Notes under the pieces: generated by a model | What the model was told of the DNA's origin: nothing | Databases searched by the model: none | The model's input: the letters and a program-made list of their open reading frames with translations, nothing else | Shown: one piece after another, positions 1-7,545 of the stretch | Layout of the letters: every line of letters begins with the position of its first letter | How positions within the stretch are numbered: position 1 is the first letter of the stretch | Translations under genes and position numbers: made by a program | Source of the DNA: Cupriavidus oxalaticus | GTDB taxonomy: Bacteria; Pseudomonadota; Gammaproteobacteria; Burkholderiales; Burkholderiaceae | Reading direction: 5' to 3' | NCBI RefSeq assembly: GCF_016894385.1 | Contig: NZ_CP069811.1 | Span: forward strand, 1,588,501 to 1,652,500 | DNA: 64,000 bases

Positions 1-413
1 AGCCTGGCATGCATCGCGGCGCTCAGGTAGATATTGCCGGCCAGCACCTCGCGGATGGCACTCATGACATCCTCCGCGGCCTCGAGTTTCATCAGGTACC
101 CATTGGCGCCTGCCCGCAACGCGCGTTCGGCAAACAAGGTTTCGTCATGCATGCTGAGGACGAGTATTGCCAGGTTCGGGTGGCGTTGCCTTAGCGTCCT
201 GATGAGATCCAGGCCGGAGTCCGACTGCAGGCTGAGATCCACAATGGCGATGTCAGGCTGGCACGCCATCGCCGTCAGGGCTTCTTCCGTCGTGGCGGCC
301 GCGCAGCAGACGTGCAGATCCTCTTGCACCAGCAAATGGGTCAGTCCCTCCCGGATGATGGGGTGGTCGTCGACAATCAGGACCCTGGTTGCAGGGCCAT
401 GGCTAAATGGCAT
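1..413 (-). CDS. Response regulator, NarL/FixJ-type receiver (C-terminus outside window)
   Basis: This is a two-component response regulator whose 3' end lies beyond the left edge; about 137 residues are visible. The protein begins MPFSHGPATRVLIVDDHP, giving the acidic pocket of a receiver domain, followed by the phospho-acceptor region IVDLSLQSDSGLDLI and the later conserved lysine region. The ATG at 413 overlaps the stop of the upstream histidine kinase by 11 bp, so the two are translationally coupled partners. A LuxR-type helix-turn-helix output is expected from the HisKA_3 partner but is not in view. The target genes cannot be told from the sequence; the neighbouring copper genes are only a guess. 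Confidence 0.85.
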   Translation of the reverse strand, partial: MPFSHGPATRVLIVDDHPIIREGLTHLLVQEDLHVCCAAATTEEALTAMACQPDIAIVDLSLQSDSGLDLIRTLRQRHPNLAILVLSMHDETLFAERALRAGANGYLMKLEAAEDVMSAIREVLAGNIYLSAAMHAR

Positions 414-2073
414 CTCTGGCATGGCCAGGATCCTCCGGTATCGGATAGCTGATGGCAACCGTGGTGCCACCCATGGCATTGCGGGTGACCGTGCACGAGC
501 CGTCCAGCAGACTTGCCCGGTGACGCAGGTTATGAAGTCCCAGTCCCGAAGCACGTGCCATCTGGTCCGGGTCAATCCCCACGCCATCGTCACTGATCGA
601 AAGCCTCTGGACCTCGCCTTCGCGTTCCAGGTCGATCCAGATATGGCTGCCATGGCTGTACTTCAGTGCGTTATTGACGGCTTCCTGTGCCGCACGGTAA
701 AGGTTGGTCTGCATCGGCGGATCCGGCAAATCCACATTTGATGCGATGCGAAGCGTGCAGCCAATGCCGTTCAGGGAGCGTGTCGTTTCTGCCAGGCCTT
801 GCAGGGCAATCGAGAGGTCACCGGACTCCATGGTGACGGGATCCAGGCCATGGGCAATCCTGCGCGTCATCAGCGACGCCTGTTTCACCAGTTCGACAAC
901 GGTAGCCGCATCCGCGGCTGCCGGGTTCCCCTGCTTCTGCAGTCGCCGGCTCAAGGTGGCGCAGTGGAAGCCCAGGCTGGTAAGGTGCTGCCCGAGACCG
1001 TCATGCAGTTCCCGGCCGATGAGCCTCTGCTGGTGATCGCCGATCCGGATCAGTTCTGACTCCAGCCGGCGGCGCGTTTCCATCTCCTGCTTCAGTTCGT
1101 CGTTGGCCCGCTCCAGCTCCTGCGTTCGCTCTTGCACGCGCCGTTCGAGCTCCTTGTGGGATGCCACCAGGAGACGATGAAAGCGTTTCTGCCGGGCATG
1201 TGCCGCCACCAGCAGCAGCCCGGTGATCGCCATCACGTTCGCGAACGCACACCATCGTACGAGGCTATCCACCGGGGATTCCGCGGCAAAGGGACCGGTG
1301 CCGTGCGTGGTGCCCCGAACGGCGATGATCGAGACCAGCAAGGTCGCGAGGCTGGTGCCAAGATGATCGAAGCGCAGGGCGGCCCAGATAATAAACGGAA
1401 AGATCGCCATGGCCGCAGGATAGTAGCCGTGCCCCGCAAGCTGCGGCGCGCCGAAGATCAGGTAGCCCACCCACAGGATCCCCACCGCCAGCCCACACGA
1501 TTCCACGGCTTGCCTCGCCGAACGGACAGGGCTCGGATAGGTGAGCAGGTTGAGCAGCGGCGGAGCCACCACCAGCACCCCCATCATGTCGCCGAGCCAC
1601 CATTTCAGAAAGGCGTCGCCGTATTCCTCGACTAACAGCAGCCCTCCACCCCAGAGGGCGGTGGCGCCAATCAACGCGCTCAGCGCCGAGCCGAGCGTCG
1701 CCGCCAGGATAATGAAGGCCAGGACGTCCCGGATGCGGTCGAGCGACACCTGGAACCCCGCGACGCGCTTCAGCAACCATGTTGCAGTCAAGGCGGCTCC
1801 CGCTGCGCCGAGGCCGATCACCGCGGCGACATGCGCAGGCACGCCCACCGACATGTTGGCCAGCAGCGAACCAATGGCAACGCCGGGGGCGACGCCGGAG
1901 CCCATTGTGAGCAGCGCAACGAGGGCGATACCGCTGGATGGCCAGACCAGGGACACCGCGCCGCCCACTACCGCATAAGCAAGCCCCAGCTTTGCACCTG
2001 CAAAATACGCCAATGCGACAAGCCCGGTTTGAATGAAGCGGTTGAGCCCTGGCTTGTGCAGAATGATTGCCAT
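403..2073 (-). CDS. MASE1-domain sensor histidine kinase (HisKA_3 / NarX-UhpB type)
   Basis: A membrane histidine kinase of 556 residues. The first ~300 residues are strongly hydrophobic with several membrane spans and the WPSSGIALV segment typical of MASE1 integral-membrane sensory domains. A charged coiled-coil linker (about 305-345) leads to the H-box RELHDGLGQHL, with the phospho-accepting histidine at residue 357, and then a HATPase domain with the N-box QEAVNNALKYS and the G-box DDGVGI. This is the HisKA_3 architecture that pairs with NarL/FixJ regulators, in agreement with the overlapping response regulator gene downstream. There is no PAS or periplasmic domain, so the ligand is probably sensed in or near the membrane. 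Its signal is unknown. Confidence 0.88.
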   Translation of the reverse strand: MAIILHKPGLNRFIQTGLVALAYFAGAKLGLAYAVVGGAVSLVWPSSGIALVALLTMGSGVAPGVAIGSLLANMSVGVPAHVAAVIGLGAAGAALTATWLLKRVAGFQVSLDRIRDVLAFIILAATLGSALSALIGATALWGGGLLLVEEYGDAFLKWWLGDMMGVLVVAPPLLNLLTYPSPVRSARQAVESCGLAVGILWVGYLIFGAPQLAGHGYYPAAMAIFPFIIWAALRFDHLGTSLATLLVSIIAVRGTTHGTGPFAAESPVDSLVRWCAFANVMAITGLLLVAAHARQKRFHRLLVASHKELERRVQERTQELERANDELKQEMETRRRLESELIRIGDHQQRLIGRELHDGLGQHLTSLGFHCATLSRRLQKQGNPAAADAATVVELVKQASLMTRRIAHGLDPVTMESGDLSIALQGLAETTRSLNGIGCTLRIASNVDLPDPPMQTNLYRAAQEAVNNALKYSHGSHIWIDLEREGEVQRLSISDDGVGIDPDQMARASGLGLHNLRHRASLLDGSCTVTRNAMGGTTVAISYPIPEDPGHARDAI

Positions 2074-2479
2074 TGTTCGATTCTCAAACTCTCGCGACAG
2101 ACTCGGGCACCCACGCCATGTCCAGCGCCAGCCGAAATGACAAGATTCTTTGGAAAACTAATATGCCCAAATTTGTAAAAAATCACGAATTTGCACCGAA
2201 TCCGTGCAACGCGCAGCTGGACAGGTCCACTGGTGATGCAATGCCCTCCTACGAATCTATGTCAGAACGCCGCTGCGCGGGTAAGTGTTCTTCAATGAAT
2301 TCGATAGTTCCTGACCGCCTTTCGAATAGGGCGTTCCCCTAGCCGCTTTTCGGCAACATGCCCTATTCATCAACCTGCCACCAGGGCATACATTGCAGTC
2401 GTATGAAGATATGCCCTCGCACTGGAGCGAAAAGGATTCGCTGCAGGCCCTTGCCACCGCATAAGTAGGAGGTGAAGAA
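2074..2479. other. Intergenic region between kinase and repeat-protein gene
   Basis: About 400 bp without a convincing gene. It must hold the promoter of the leftward kinase gene and that of the rightward 83-aa gene. The motif ATGCCCT recurs near 2242, 2359 and 2412, but no clear operator or hairpin was recognised. A strong Shine-Dalgarno (AGGAGGTG) stands just before the ATG at 2480. Confidence 0.5.
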
Positions 2480-2731
2480 ATGGTAAAGACACTCATTCTG
2501 CTTGCTGGCGCGACTGCGGCGCTTGGCTCCAGCCTGGCCTATGCCGGCATCGGGACGCGAGATGTGTACACGGATGGCGCGAGCGTCATGGGGCCGCGCG
2601 ATCCATATTCAGATGGAAGCGCAAAGTTCGACGTCTATACAGATGGGGCGAGAGTCATGGACAGGCGCGACGTGTTCACTGACGGCGCGAGAGTCACCAA
2701 CCGCGATGGGCTCGTAGAAGACGGTAAGTAA
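2480..2731 (+). CDS. Small secreted protein with DxYTDGA repeats
   Basis: An 83-residue protein with a cleavable-looking signal peptide (MVKTLILLAGATAALGSSLAYA) and then a mature part built almost wholly from a degenerate repeat of about 13-17 residues. The core is (R/F)D(V/P)(Y/F)(T/S)DGA/S.V and is visible four times (DVYTDGASV, DPYSDGSAK, DVYTDGARV, DVFTDGARV). An ideal ribosome-binding site, AGGAGGTG, lies 8 bp upstream. The repeats are rich in Asp and Tyr and have no Cys or His. Small repeat proteins of this look occur near metal-resistance genes in Cupriavidus/Ralstonia (CopQ-like proteins come to mind), but that link is from memory and not proved here. It lies next to a copper ATPase gene. 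Function unknown. Confidence 0.75.
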   Translation: MVKTLILLAGATAALGSSLAYAGIGTRDVYTDGASVMGPRDPYSDGSAKFDVYTDGARVMDRRDVFTDGARVTNRDGLVEDGK

Positions 2732-2776
2732 GCAACTACAGAAAGCCGCAATGCGTTTTCTATAGTGAAAATAGTG

Positions 2777-2801
2777 GGGGCCGCCATATGTCGGCGGCCC
2801 C
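2777..2801. other. GC-rich perfect hairpin
   Basis: GGGGCCGCC (2777-2785) and GGCGGCCCC (2793-2801) form a perfect 9-bp stem with a 7-nt loop. It lies just downstream of the 83-aa gene and just before a T-tailed terminator. It may protect the 3' end of that short transcript or act with the next hairpin as a double terminator. Confidence 0.6.
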
Positions 2802-2813
2802 GAACCAGCATCT

Positions 2814-2843
2814 TCCCCGAGCAACGGCGTCGGGGATTTTTTT
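2814..2843 (+). terminator. Rho-independent terminator of the 83-aa gene
   Basis: TCCCCGA (2814-2820) pairs with TCGGGGA (2830-2836) and is followed by seven T residues (2837-2843). It ends the rightward transcript of the repeat-protein gene and separates it from the convergent copper ATPase gene, whose stop codon lies at 2847. Confidence 0.75.
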
Positions 2844-2846
2844 GCA

Positions 2847-5015
2847 TCAAATCCTCGCCCTCCGTAACCGCAATGCGTTCGAGACCACTGAAGCGGAACT
2901 CAGGCTCATGGCCAGGGCGGCAATCATGGGGGACAGCAACATCCCGGTAGAAGCGTATAAGGCTCCGGCAGCCAGGGGAACGCCCAAGGCGTTGTAGACA
3001 AAGGCGAAGCCGAGATTCTGCTTCATATTCCGAATCGTGGACTCCGACAAGCGCCGGGCCCGGGCGATGCCACGCAGGTCCCCTTTCACAAGGGTCACCT
3101 GGGCACTGTTCATGGCAACGTCCGTGCCGGTTCCCATCGCAATGCCGACATCCGCCTTGGCAAGTGCCGGAGCGTCGTTGATGCCATCGCCAGCCATCGC
3201 GACAACCTTGCCCGCTGCCTGAAGCTTCGATACCAGCGCCAACTTGTCCGCAGGCTTCACTTCGCCGTGAAACTCATCAATGCCGAGCCTCGCCGCCACG
3301 GCCCTGGCTGTCGCCACCCCGCCGCCGGTTGCCATGACCACGTGGATGCCCTCATCCCTAAGCCGTGCGAGGGCTTCAGGCGTGGTGGACTTCACCGGGT
3401 CAGAGACAGCCAGGATTCCCGCAAGCGCTCCGTCAGCCGCCAGGTGCATGACGCTGGCGCCCTGGGCGCGTAGCCCGTCAGCCTCTTTGGTCAGCACATC
3501 AGTCGAAATGCCCTCCGTTTGCATCAAGACCGTATTGCCCAGGGCGAGCTTGCGACCACCCACCACGCCGCGCACGCCAATGCCGGTCCCGGACTCGAAG
3601 TTCTCGGTCTTTTCAAGCGCCAGGTTTCGCTCTCGTGCGGCCGCGACAATGGCGGCTGCCAGCGGGTGCTCGCTCCCCTGGTCGAGGCTTGCCGCCAGCC
3701 TCAGCACCTCCTGCTCGCTGAATCCATTGACCCCGATGGCGCGCTCGAATGCCGGCCGCCCCTCGGTCAAGGTGCCCGTTTTATCGACAATCAGCGTGTC
3801 CACTTTCCGAAGATTCTCGATTGCCGCGGCATCCCTGAACAGGACCCCGTTTGAAGCGCCCGTTCCGCTCGCGACCATGATTGACATCGGCGTGGCCAGA
3901 CCAAGCGCGCAGGGACAAGCGATGATAAGCACTGCGACCGCATTGATGAGCCCGTAGACCCAGCCAGGCTCGGGCCCGAAGAATCCCCAGGCGAAGAAAG
4001 TCAACAGCGCAATGCCAACGACAACAAGTACGAACACGCCGGAGACCTTGTCCGCCATGCGCTGCATGGGCGCTCTGGATCGTTGGGCCTGCGCCACCAT
4101 CTGGACTATCTGCGACAGAACGGTCTGCGAGCCCACCTTCTCGGACTTGATGATCAAGCTGCCCGTGGTGTTCATCGTGGCACCGATGACACGCTCGCCA
4201 ACCCGTTTGGTAACCGGCATGGGCTCGCCTGTAATCATCGACTCGTCGAGTGAGCTCGAGCCTTCGGTTATCACGCCGTCCACAGGTACCTTCTCGCCTG
4301 GACGGACTCGCAGCCTATCCCCGACGTGAACGTGTGTCAGGGGAACGTCCTCCTCCGTCCCGTCCCGTCTGATGCGGCGCGCAGTCTTGGGCGCCAGGCC
4401 GAGCAACGATCTGATGGCAGCCGAGGTCTGGGAGCGAGCCTTGAGCTCGAGAAGCTGCCCCATCAGCGTGAGAGAAATGATGACCGCTGCAGCCTCGAAG
4501 TACACACCGACTCGCCCATGCTCGCTGAATGCGTCGGGGAACACGCCGGGCGCGACAGTCGCGATAACGCTGTAGATGTAGGCTGCACCGGTACCAAGGC
4601 CGATTAGCGTCCACATATTCGGGCTGCGGTTGACAAACGACTGGACGCAGCGCTCGAAGAACGGCAAGCCCGCCCACAACACCACGGGGGTAGCCAGCAC
4701 CAGCTCCACCCAGCTCTGTGTAGTGGCCTCCATCCAACCCAGCCGGTGACCAAACATGGCCAGAATGAAGGCAACGACCGTGAGCGGCAATGTCCACCAG
4801 AATCGGCGGCGGAAGTCCGTGAGCTCCGGACTCTCCTCTTCATCCAGCCCTGGCATCAACGGTTCGAGCGCCATGCCGCACTTCGGGCAGTTGCCCGGGT
4901 GGTCCTGACGGACTTCCGGATGCATCGGGCATGTGTATATCGTGCCCGCTGGCACCGGTTCTGCGGGAGCTTCCGCAGCCGGCTTGACATACCCCTCCGG
5001 TTCCACTACTGCCAT
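2847..5015 (-). CDS. Copper-translocating P-type ATPase (P1B-1, CopA/CopF type)
   Basis: A 722-residue heavy-metal efflux ATPase of the inner membrane. Residues 26-52 form a short heavy-metal-binding domain of the YTCPMHPEV...[10 protein letters not shown] type in place of the usual CxxC HMA domains. Membrane helices follow, then the A-domain TGEPMPV, the transport motif CPC (367-369), the phosphorylated aspartate D411 in [15 protein letters not shown], and [10 protein letters not shown]. The last helices carry YNALG and [14 protein letters not shown], the signature residues of Cu(I)-exporting P1B-1 pumps. The start at 5015 follows the annotation convention, but a CueR-like promoter overlaps it, so translation may begin a few codons downstream (GTG codon 4). 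It likely exports Cu(I) (or Ag(I)) together with the neighbouring secreted Met-rich protein. Confidence 0.93.
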   Translation of the reverse strand: MAVVEPEGYVKPAAEAPAEPVPAGTIYTCPMHPEVRQDHPGNCPKCGMALEPLMPGLDEEESPELTDFRRRFWWTLPLTVVAFILAMFGHRLGWMEATTQSWVELVLATPVVLWAGLPFFERCVQSFVNRSPNMWTLIGLGTGAAYIYSVIATVAPGVFPDAFSEHGRVGVYFEAAAVIISLTLMGQLLELKARSQTSAAIRSLLGLAPKTARRIRRDGTEEDVPLTHVHVGDRLRVRPGEKVPVDGVITEGSSSLDESMITGEPMPVTKRVGERVIGATMNTTGSLIIKSEKVGSQTVLSQIVQMVAQAQRSRAPMQRMADKVSGVFVLVVVGIALLTFFAWGFFGPEPGWVYGLINAVAVLIIACPCALGLATPMSIMVASGTGASNGVLFRDAAAIENLRKVDTLIVDKTGTLTEGRPAFERAIGVNGFSEQEVLRLAASLDQGSEHPLAAAIVAAARERNLALEKTENFESGTGIGVRGVVGGRKLALGNTVLMQTEGISTDVLTKEADGLRAQGASVMHLAADGALAGILAVSDPVKSTTPEALARLRDEGIHVVMATGGGVATARAVAARLGIDEFHGEVKPADKLALVSKLQAAGKVVAMAGDGINDAPALAKADVGIAMGTGTDVAMNSAQVTLVKGDLRGIARARRLSESTIRNMKQNLGFAFVYNALGVPLAAGALYASTGMLLSPMIAALAMSLSSASVVSNALRLRRARI

Positions 5016-5046
5016 AACGTAAGCCTTACCACGATAGGAAGGTCAA
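5016..5046 (-). promoter_or_regulatory. CueR/MerR-type metal-responsive promoter of the copper ATPase
   Basis: On the minus strand TTGACC (5046-5041) and TACGTT (5021-5016) are separated by exactly 19 bp. The spacer holds the dyad CCTTCC...GGTAAGG. The over-long 19-bp spacer and this dyad are the hallmarks of promoters untwisted by MerR-family activators; the layout matches the E. coli copA promoter as I remember it. The -10 hexamer abuts the annotated ATG, so the expected transcript start (about 5009) lies inside the predicted reading frame. No merR-family gene is present in the window. Confidence 0.75.
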
Positions 5047-5164
5047 GATCAATAACTCAGAACATGTGAAATCTGGCCCCGCTTGCAAGGAAAACGGCTT
5101 TGCTCCGCCGAACTGCCGCGCTCGGACCAACTTAATGGCCGCCAGGCGCGGCGGAGCTCGGCCT

Positions 5165-5668
5165 CTATTTGCTCATCATGCCGCCGCCCATCCCCATGCC
5201 GCCCATGCCCATGCCGCCCATGCCCATGCCGCCCATCGCCTGAGTGTCCATCATCACGTGCATCATTTCCTGCATAAGGGCCATGTGTTGCCCCGTCATG
5301 TCGTGACACATCCCCATCTGCGCGGCCGTGGCCTTGCTTGTGCCCGTGGCCGAGTGCATCCCGCCTGGGCCAGCCATTCCGCTGGTCTTGTGCATCGTGG
5401 CCATGGCTTCCTGCATCACCTTCGCTCGTTCGGCCATGAGCGCTTGGCGCTCCTCCGGGGTATTGGCCCGCGACAACCGCTCACGAATTGCGCGCAAATG
5501 GGCAATCTGGGCGTCAATTTCAGCGTTTCCCTTGGGCGCTTGCGCAGATGCCCTGGGGCGCTGCGAGGCGTGATTATGGTCGTGAGCAGGTGGTGCCGAG
5601 AACGCCAGCGGTGCCCAGGCCACCGCGGCGAGCGCAACAAGGAGGGAAGCGCACCGGTTCTTCGCCAT
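5165..5668 (-). CDS. Secreted Met/His-rich protein, putative periplasmic copper binder
   Basis: A 167-residue protein with a signal peptide ending near PLAFSA, a short His cluster (AHDHNHA), a helical middle part with IDAQIAHLRAIRERLS and PEERQALMAERAKVMQEAM, and then a Met-rich stretch (CHDMTGQHMALMQEMMHVMMDTQ) ending in repeated GMGGM units. Methionine, histidine and the single cysteine are typical Cu(I)/Ag(I) ligands. The gene lies 150 bp downstream of the copper ATPase start on the same strand side, i.e. upstream in transcription, with its own leader. The C-terminal GMGGM run is encoded by a 15-bp tandem repeat and could vary in copy number. The copper role is inferred from composition and neighbourhood. 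Confidence 0.7.
   Translation of the reverse strand: MAKNRCASLLVALAAVAWAPLAFSAPPAHDHNHASQRPRASAQAPKGNAEIDAQIAHLRAIRERLSRANTPEERQALMAERAKVMQEAMATMHKTSGMAGPGGMHSATGTSKATAAQMGMCHDMTGQHMALMQEMMHVMMDTQAMGGMGMGGMGMGGMGMGGGMMSK
5189..5233. repeat. 15-bp tandem repeat (three copies) coding for the GMGGM tail
   Basis: Three consecutive 15-bp units CATNCCCATGCCGCC (5189-5203, 5204-5218, 5219-5233). They encode Gly-Gly-Met-Gly-Met units at the C-terminus of the Met-rich protein. Being a multiple of three, copy change would keep the frame and alter only the number of methionine ligands. Confidence 0.85.
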
Positions 5669-5961
5669 GATGATTTTCCTTTGCTGGTTACGATGGAGCC
5701 GAATTGCCCCTTAGCAAGGGTATGTCATGACCCTCTTGAGCAGTTGATGTGCATCAACAAGGCAGCGGAGCCATACGCGTCCATATGCGTCTCGGTAAGC
5801 AGCACCGATCCGATCGACGACGGCTGGCCAGAGACAACCGATCGGTGTCATCTCTCCGCTATTCGTTTTGAAGATACCAGATGTTGGAATTCTTGAATTT
5901 ACGATGACGCGGACGCTTCCTACACTCCTCTGGACAAAAAAAGCATCCGGAGACAAACATC

Positions 5962-6093
5962 GTGAATGCCGCACTGCCTGCCAACCTGCGCGAGGCCCTG
6001 GCCAACGCCGGCCTGGACGGCAAGTCCCCCCTCGAGAAAGACCGTGTCTGCTACCGCGGCTCGCGCGACGGCGCGCCGTTTCCTGGCGAGTAG
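5962..6093 (+). pseudogene. Possible remnant of an indolepyruvate ferredoxin oxidoreductase gene (5' end)
   Basis: A 43-codon frame from GTG 5962 reads VNAALPANLREALANAGLDG, continues KSPLEKDRVCYRGSRDG and stops at TAG 6091. The opening resembles, from memory, the N-terminus of the large fused indolepyruvate ferredoxin oxidoreductases of Burkholderiales (MNA.LP..VREAL....LDDKYTLE...), and YRGS would match their later GYRGSPLG motif, as if the part between had been deleted. The rest of the ~1,190-residue protein is absent; ilvE starts 87 bp on. The stretch 5669-5961 upstream shows no other gene. This identification is tentative; the frame may also be fortuitous or an ilvE leader. Confidence 0.3.
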
Positions 6094-6179
6094 CTCTCCA
6101 CCCTTGCAAGGCACCGCCCCGGTGGCATCATCGCGGCGGCCAGGGTCATAATGGCCCAACATCCTCGGAACACTGAAAA

Positions 6180-7274
6180 ATGAGCATGGAACATCATTTG
6201 CAGTTCGTTGTAGAGCCTCACCCCGGCCCCACTCCCGCCGATGAGATCGCTGCCAAGCTGGCAAATCCGGCCTTCGGACGCGTTTTCACAGATCACATGG
6301 TCACGATCCGTTGGGCCGAGGGTCGCGGCTGGCATGACGCCAGGGTCGAAGCGCGCCGTCCTTTCCAGATCGATCCCGCCTGCGCAGTACTGCACTACGC
6401 GCAGGAAATCTTCGAGGGCATGAAGGCATACCGCGGCGAGGACGGCAAGATCTCGCTGTTCCGGCCCCAGCAGAACGCAAGGCGTTTTCGCGCCTCCGCT
6501 GCCCGCATGTCGATGGCCGACCTGCCCGAGGCGACATTCCTGCAAGCCGTGGAAGCGCTCGTCGATATTGACCGCGCCTGGATTCCAGGTAGCGAGGGTA
6601 GCCTCTACCTGCGCCCATTCATGTTCGCCTCGGAGAGTTTTCTCGGCGTGCGCGCGGCGGCCGAATATATATTTTGCGTGATCGCATGCCCGGTCGGCCC
6701 GTATTTCAAGGCCGGCAAGTCGGCGGTGACCATATGGGTTTCGGATCAATACACCCGCGCGGCCCCTGGCGGCACCGGCGCGGCCAAGTGCGGCGGCAAC
6801 TACGCGGCCAGCCTGATCGCGCAGACCGAGGCCTCGGCCAAGGGCTGCGACCAGGTGATGTTCCTTGACGCGGCGGAGCACCGCTGGATCGAGGAGCTCG
6901 GCGGCATGAATGTGTTTTTCGTGATGGATGACGGCTCCCTGCGCACGCCCCCATTGACAGGGACCATCCTGCCGGGCATTACCCGGGCTTCGATCATCGA
7001 ACTGGCCCGGCACGAGGGTATTCCGGTCAACGAAACACCATACGACTTCGAGTCGTGGCGCACGGATGCAGCCAGTGGCCGGGTCAAGGAAACCTTCGCC
7101 TGCGGCACGGCCGCGGTCGTCACCGCCATCGGCCAGGTGCGTCACGCTGGTGGGGAATTCACCATCGGCAATGGTGGGGAAGGCGAAGTCACGCAACGCC
7201 TCCGTTCGTTGCTGACCGGCATCCAGCGCGGCAATATCGCCGACCCGTTCGGATGGGTGCATCACGTCGATTGA
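6180..7274 (+). CDS. ilvE: Branched-chain amino-acid aminotransferase
   Basis: A PLP-dependent class IV aminotransferase of 364 residues that moves amino groups between glutamate and the keto acids of Leu, Ile and Val. Conserved features are HYAQEIFEGMKAYR, RPFMFASE, the PLP-lysine region GTGAAKCGGNYAAS, EELGGMNVFFV and the C-terminal ETFACGTAAVVTAIGQV, all typical of the longer type II (eukaryote/actinobacterial-like) branched-chain transaminases. Length is normal for this type. It is a single gene with no operon partner; the amino-acid permease begins 270 bp downstream. As most genomes of this group also carry a housekeeping ilvE elsewhere, this copy may serve catabolism. Confidence 0.92.
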   Translation: MSMEHHLQFVVEPHPGPTPADEIAAKLANPAFGRVFTDHMVTIRWAEGRGWHDARVEARRPFQIDPACAVLHYAQEIFEGMKAYRGEDGKISLFRPQQNARRFRASAARMSMADLPEATFLQAVEALVDIDRAWIPGSEGSLYLRPFMFASESFLGVRAAAEYIFCVIACPVGPYFKAGKSAVTIWVSDQYTRAAPGGTGAAKCGGNYAASLIAQTEASAKGCDQVMFLDAAEHRWIEELGGMNVFFVMDDGSLRTPPLTGTILPGITRASIIELARHEGIPVNETPYDFESWRTDAASGRVKETFACGTAAVVTAIGQVRHAGGEFTIGNGGEGEVTQRLRSLLTGIQRGNIADPFGWVHHVD

Positions 7275-7545
7275 GACCGGCGTGCTTGACATCGGCGGCG
7301 TGCGAGGAATCGGAGGACAGTGCGCGTCGCGTTGATTCGGTTTGACGTCTGTTCCCCTCCCCGCCCACCTGGGCGGTCCGGTTAGTTCCAACAAATACCG
7401 GGGCCGGTGCGCGACCTGCGTGCCGGCAAGCCGTGCCGTCTACCCGGCAGCACGCTGCCCGGATGCCATCTCGCCCGCATGACTCGTCGCCATCTCCGGC
7501 GCGGATCCGTGCGATCGCGCGGCAACACATACAGGAGATCCCTAT

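Noticed and set aside
5711..6109. 132-codon leftward frame near 5.7-6.1 kb
   Set aside because: No motif, poor start context, and Arg/Cys/Trp-rich composition typical of shadow frames.
7444..7460. GGCAGC...GCTGCC dyad upstream of the permease
   Set aside because: Short stem without a T-tail and not clearly placed for an operator; common by chance in this GC-rich sequence.
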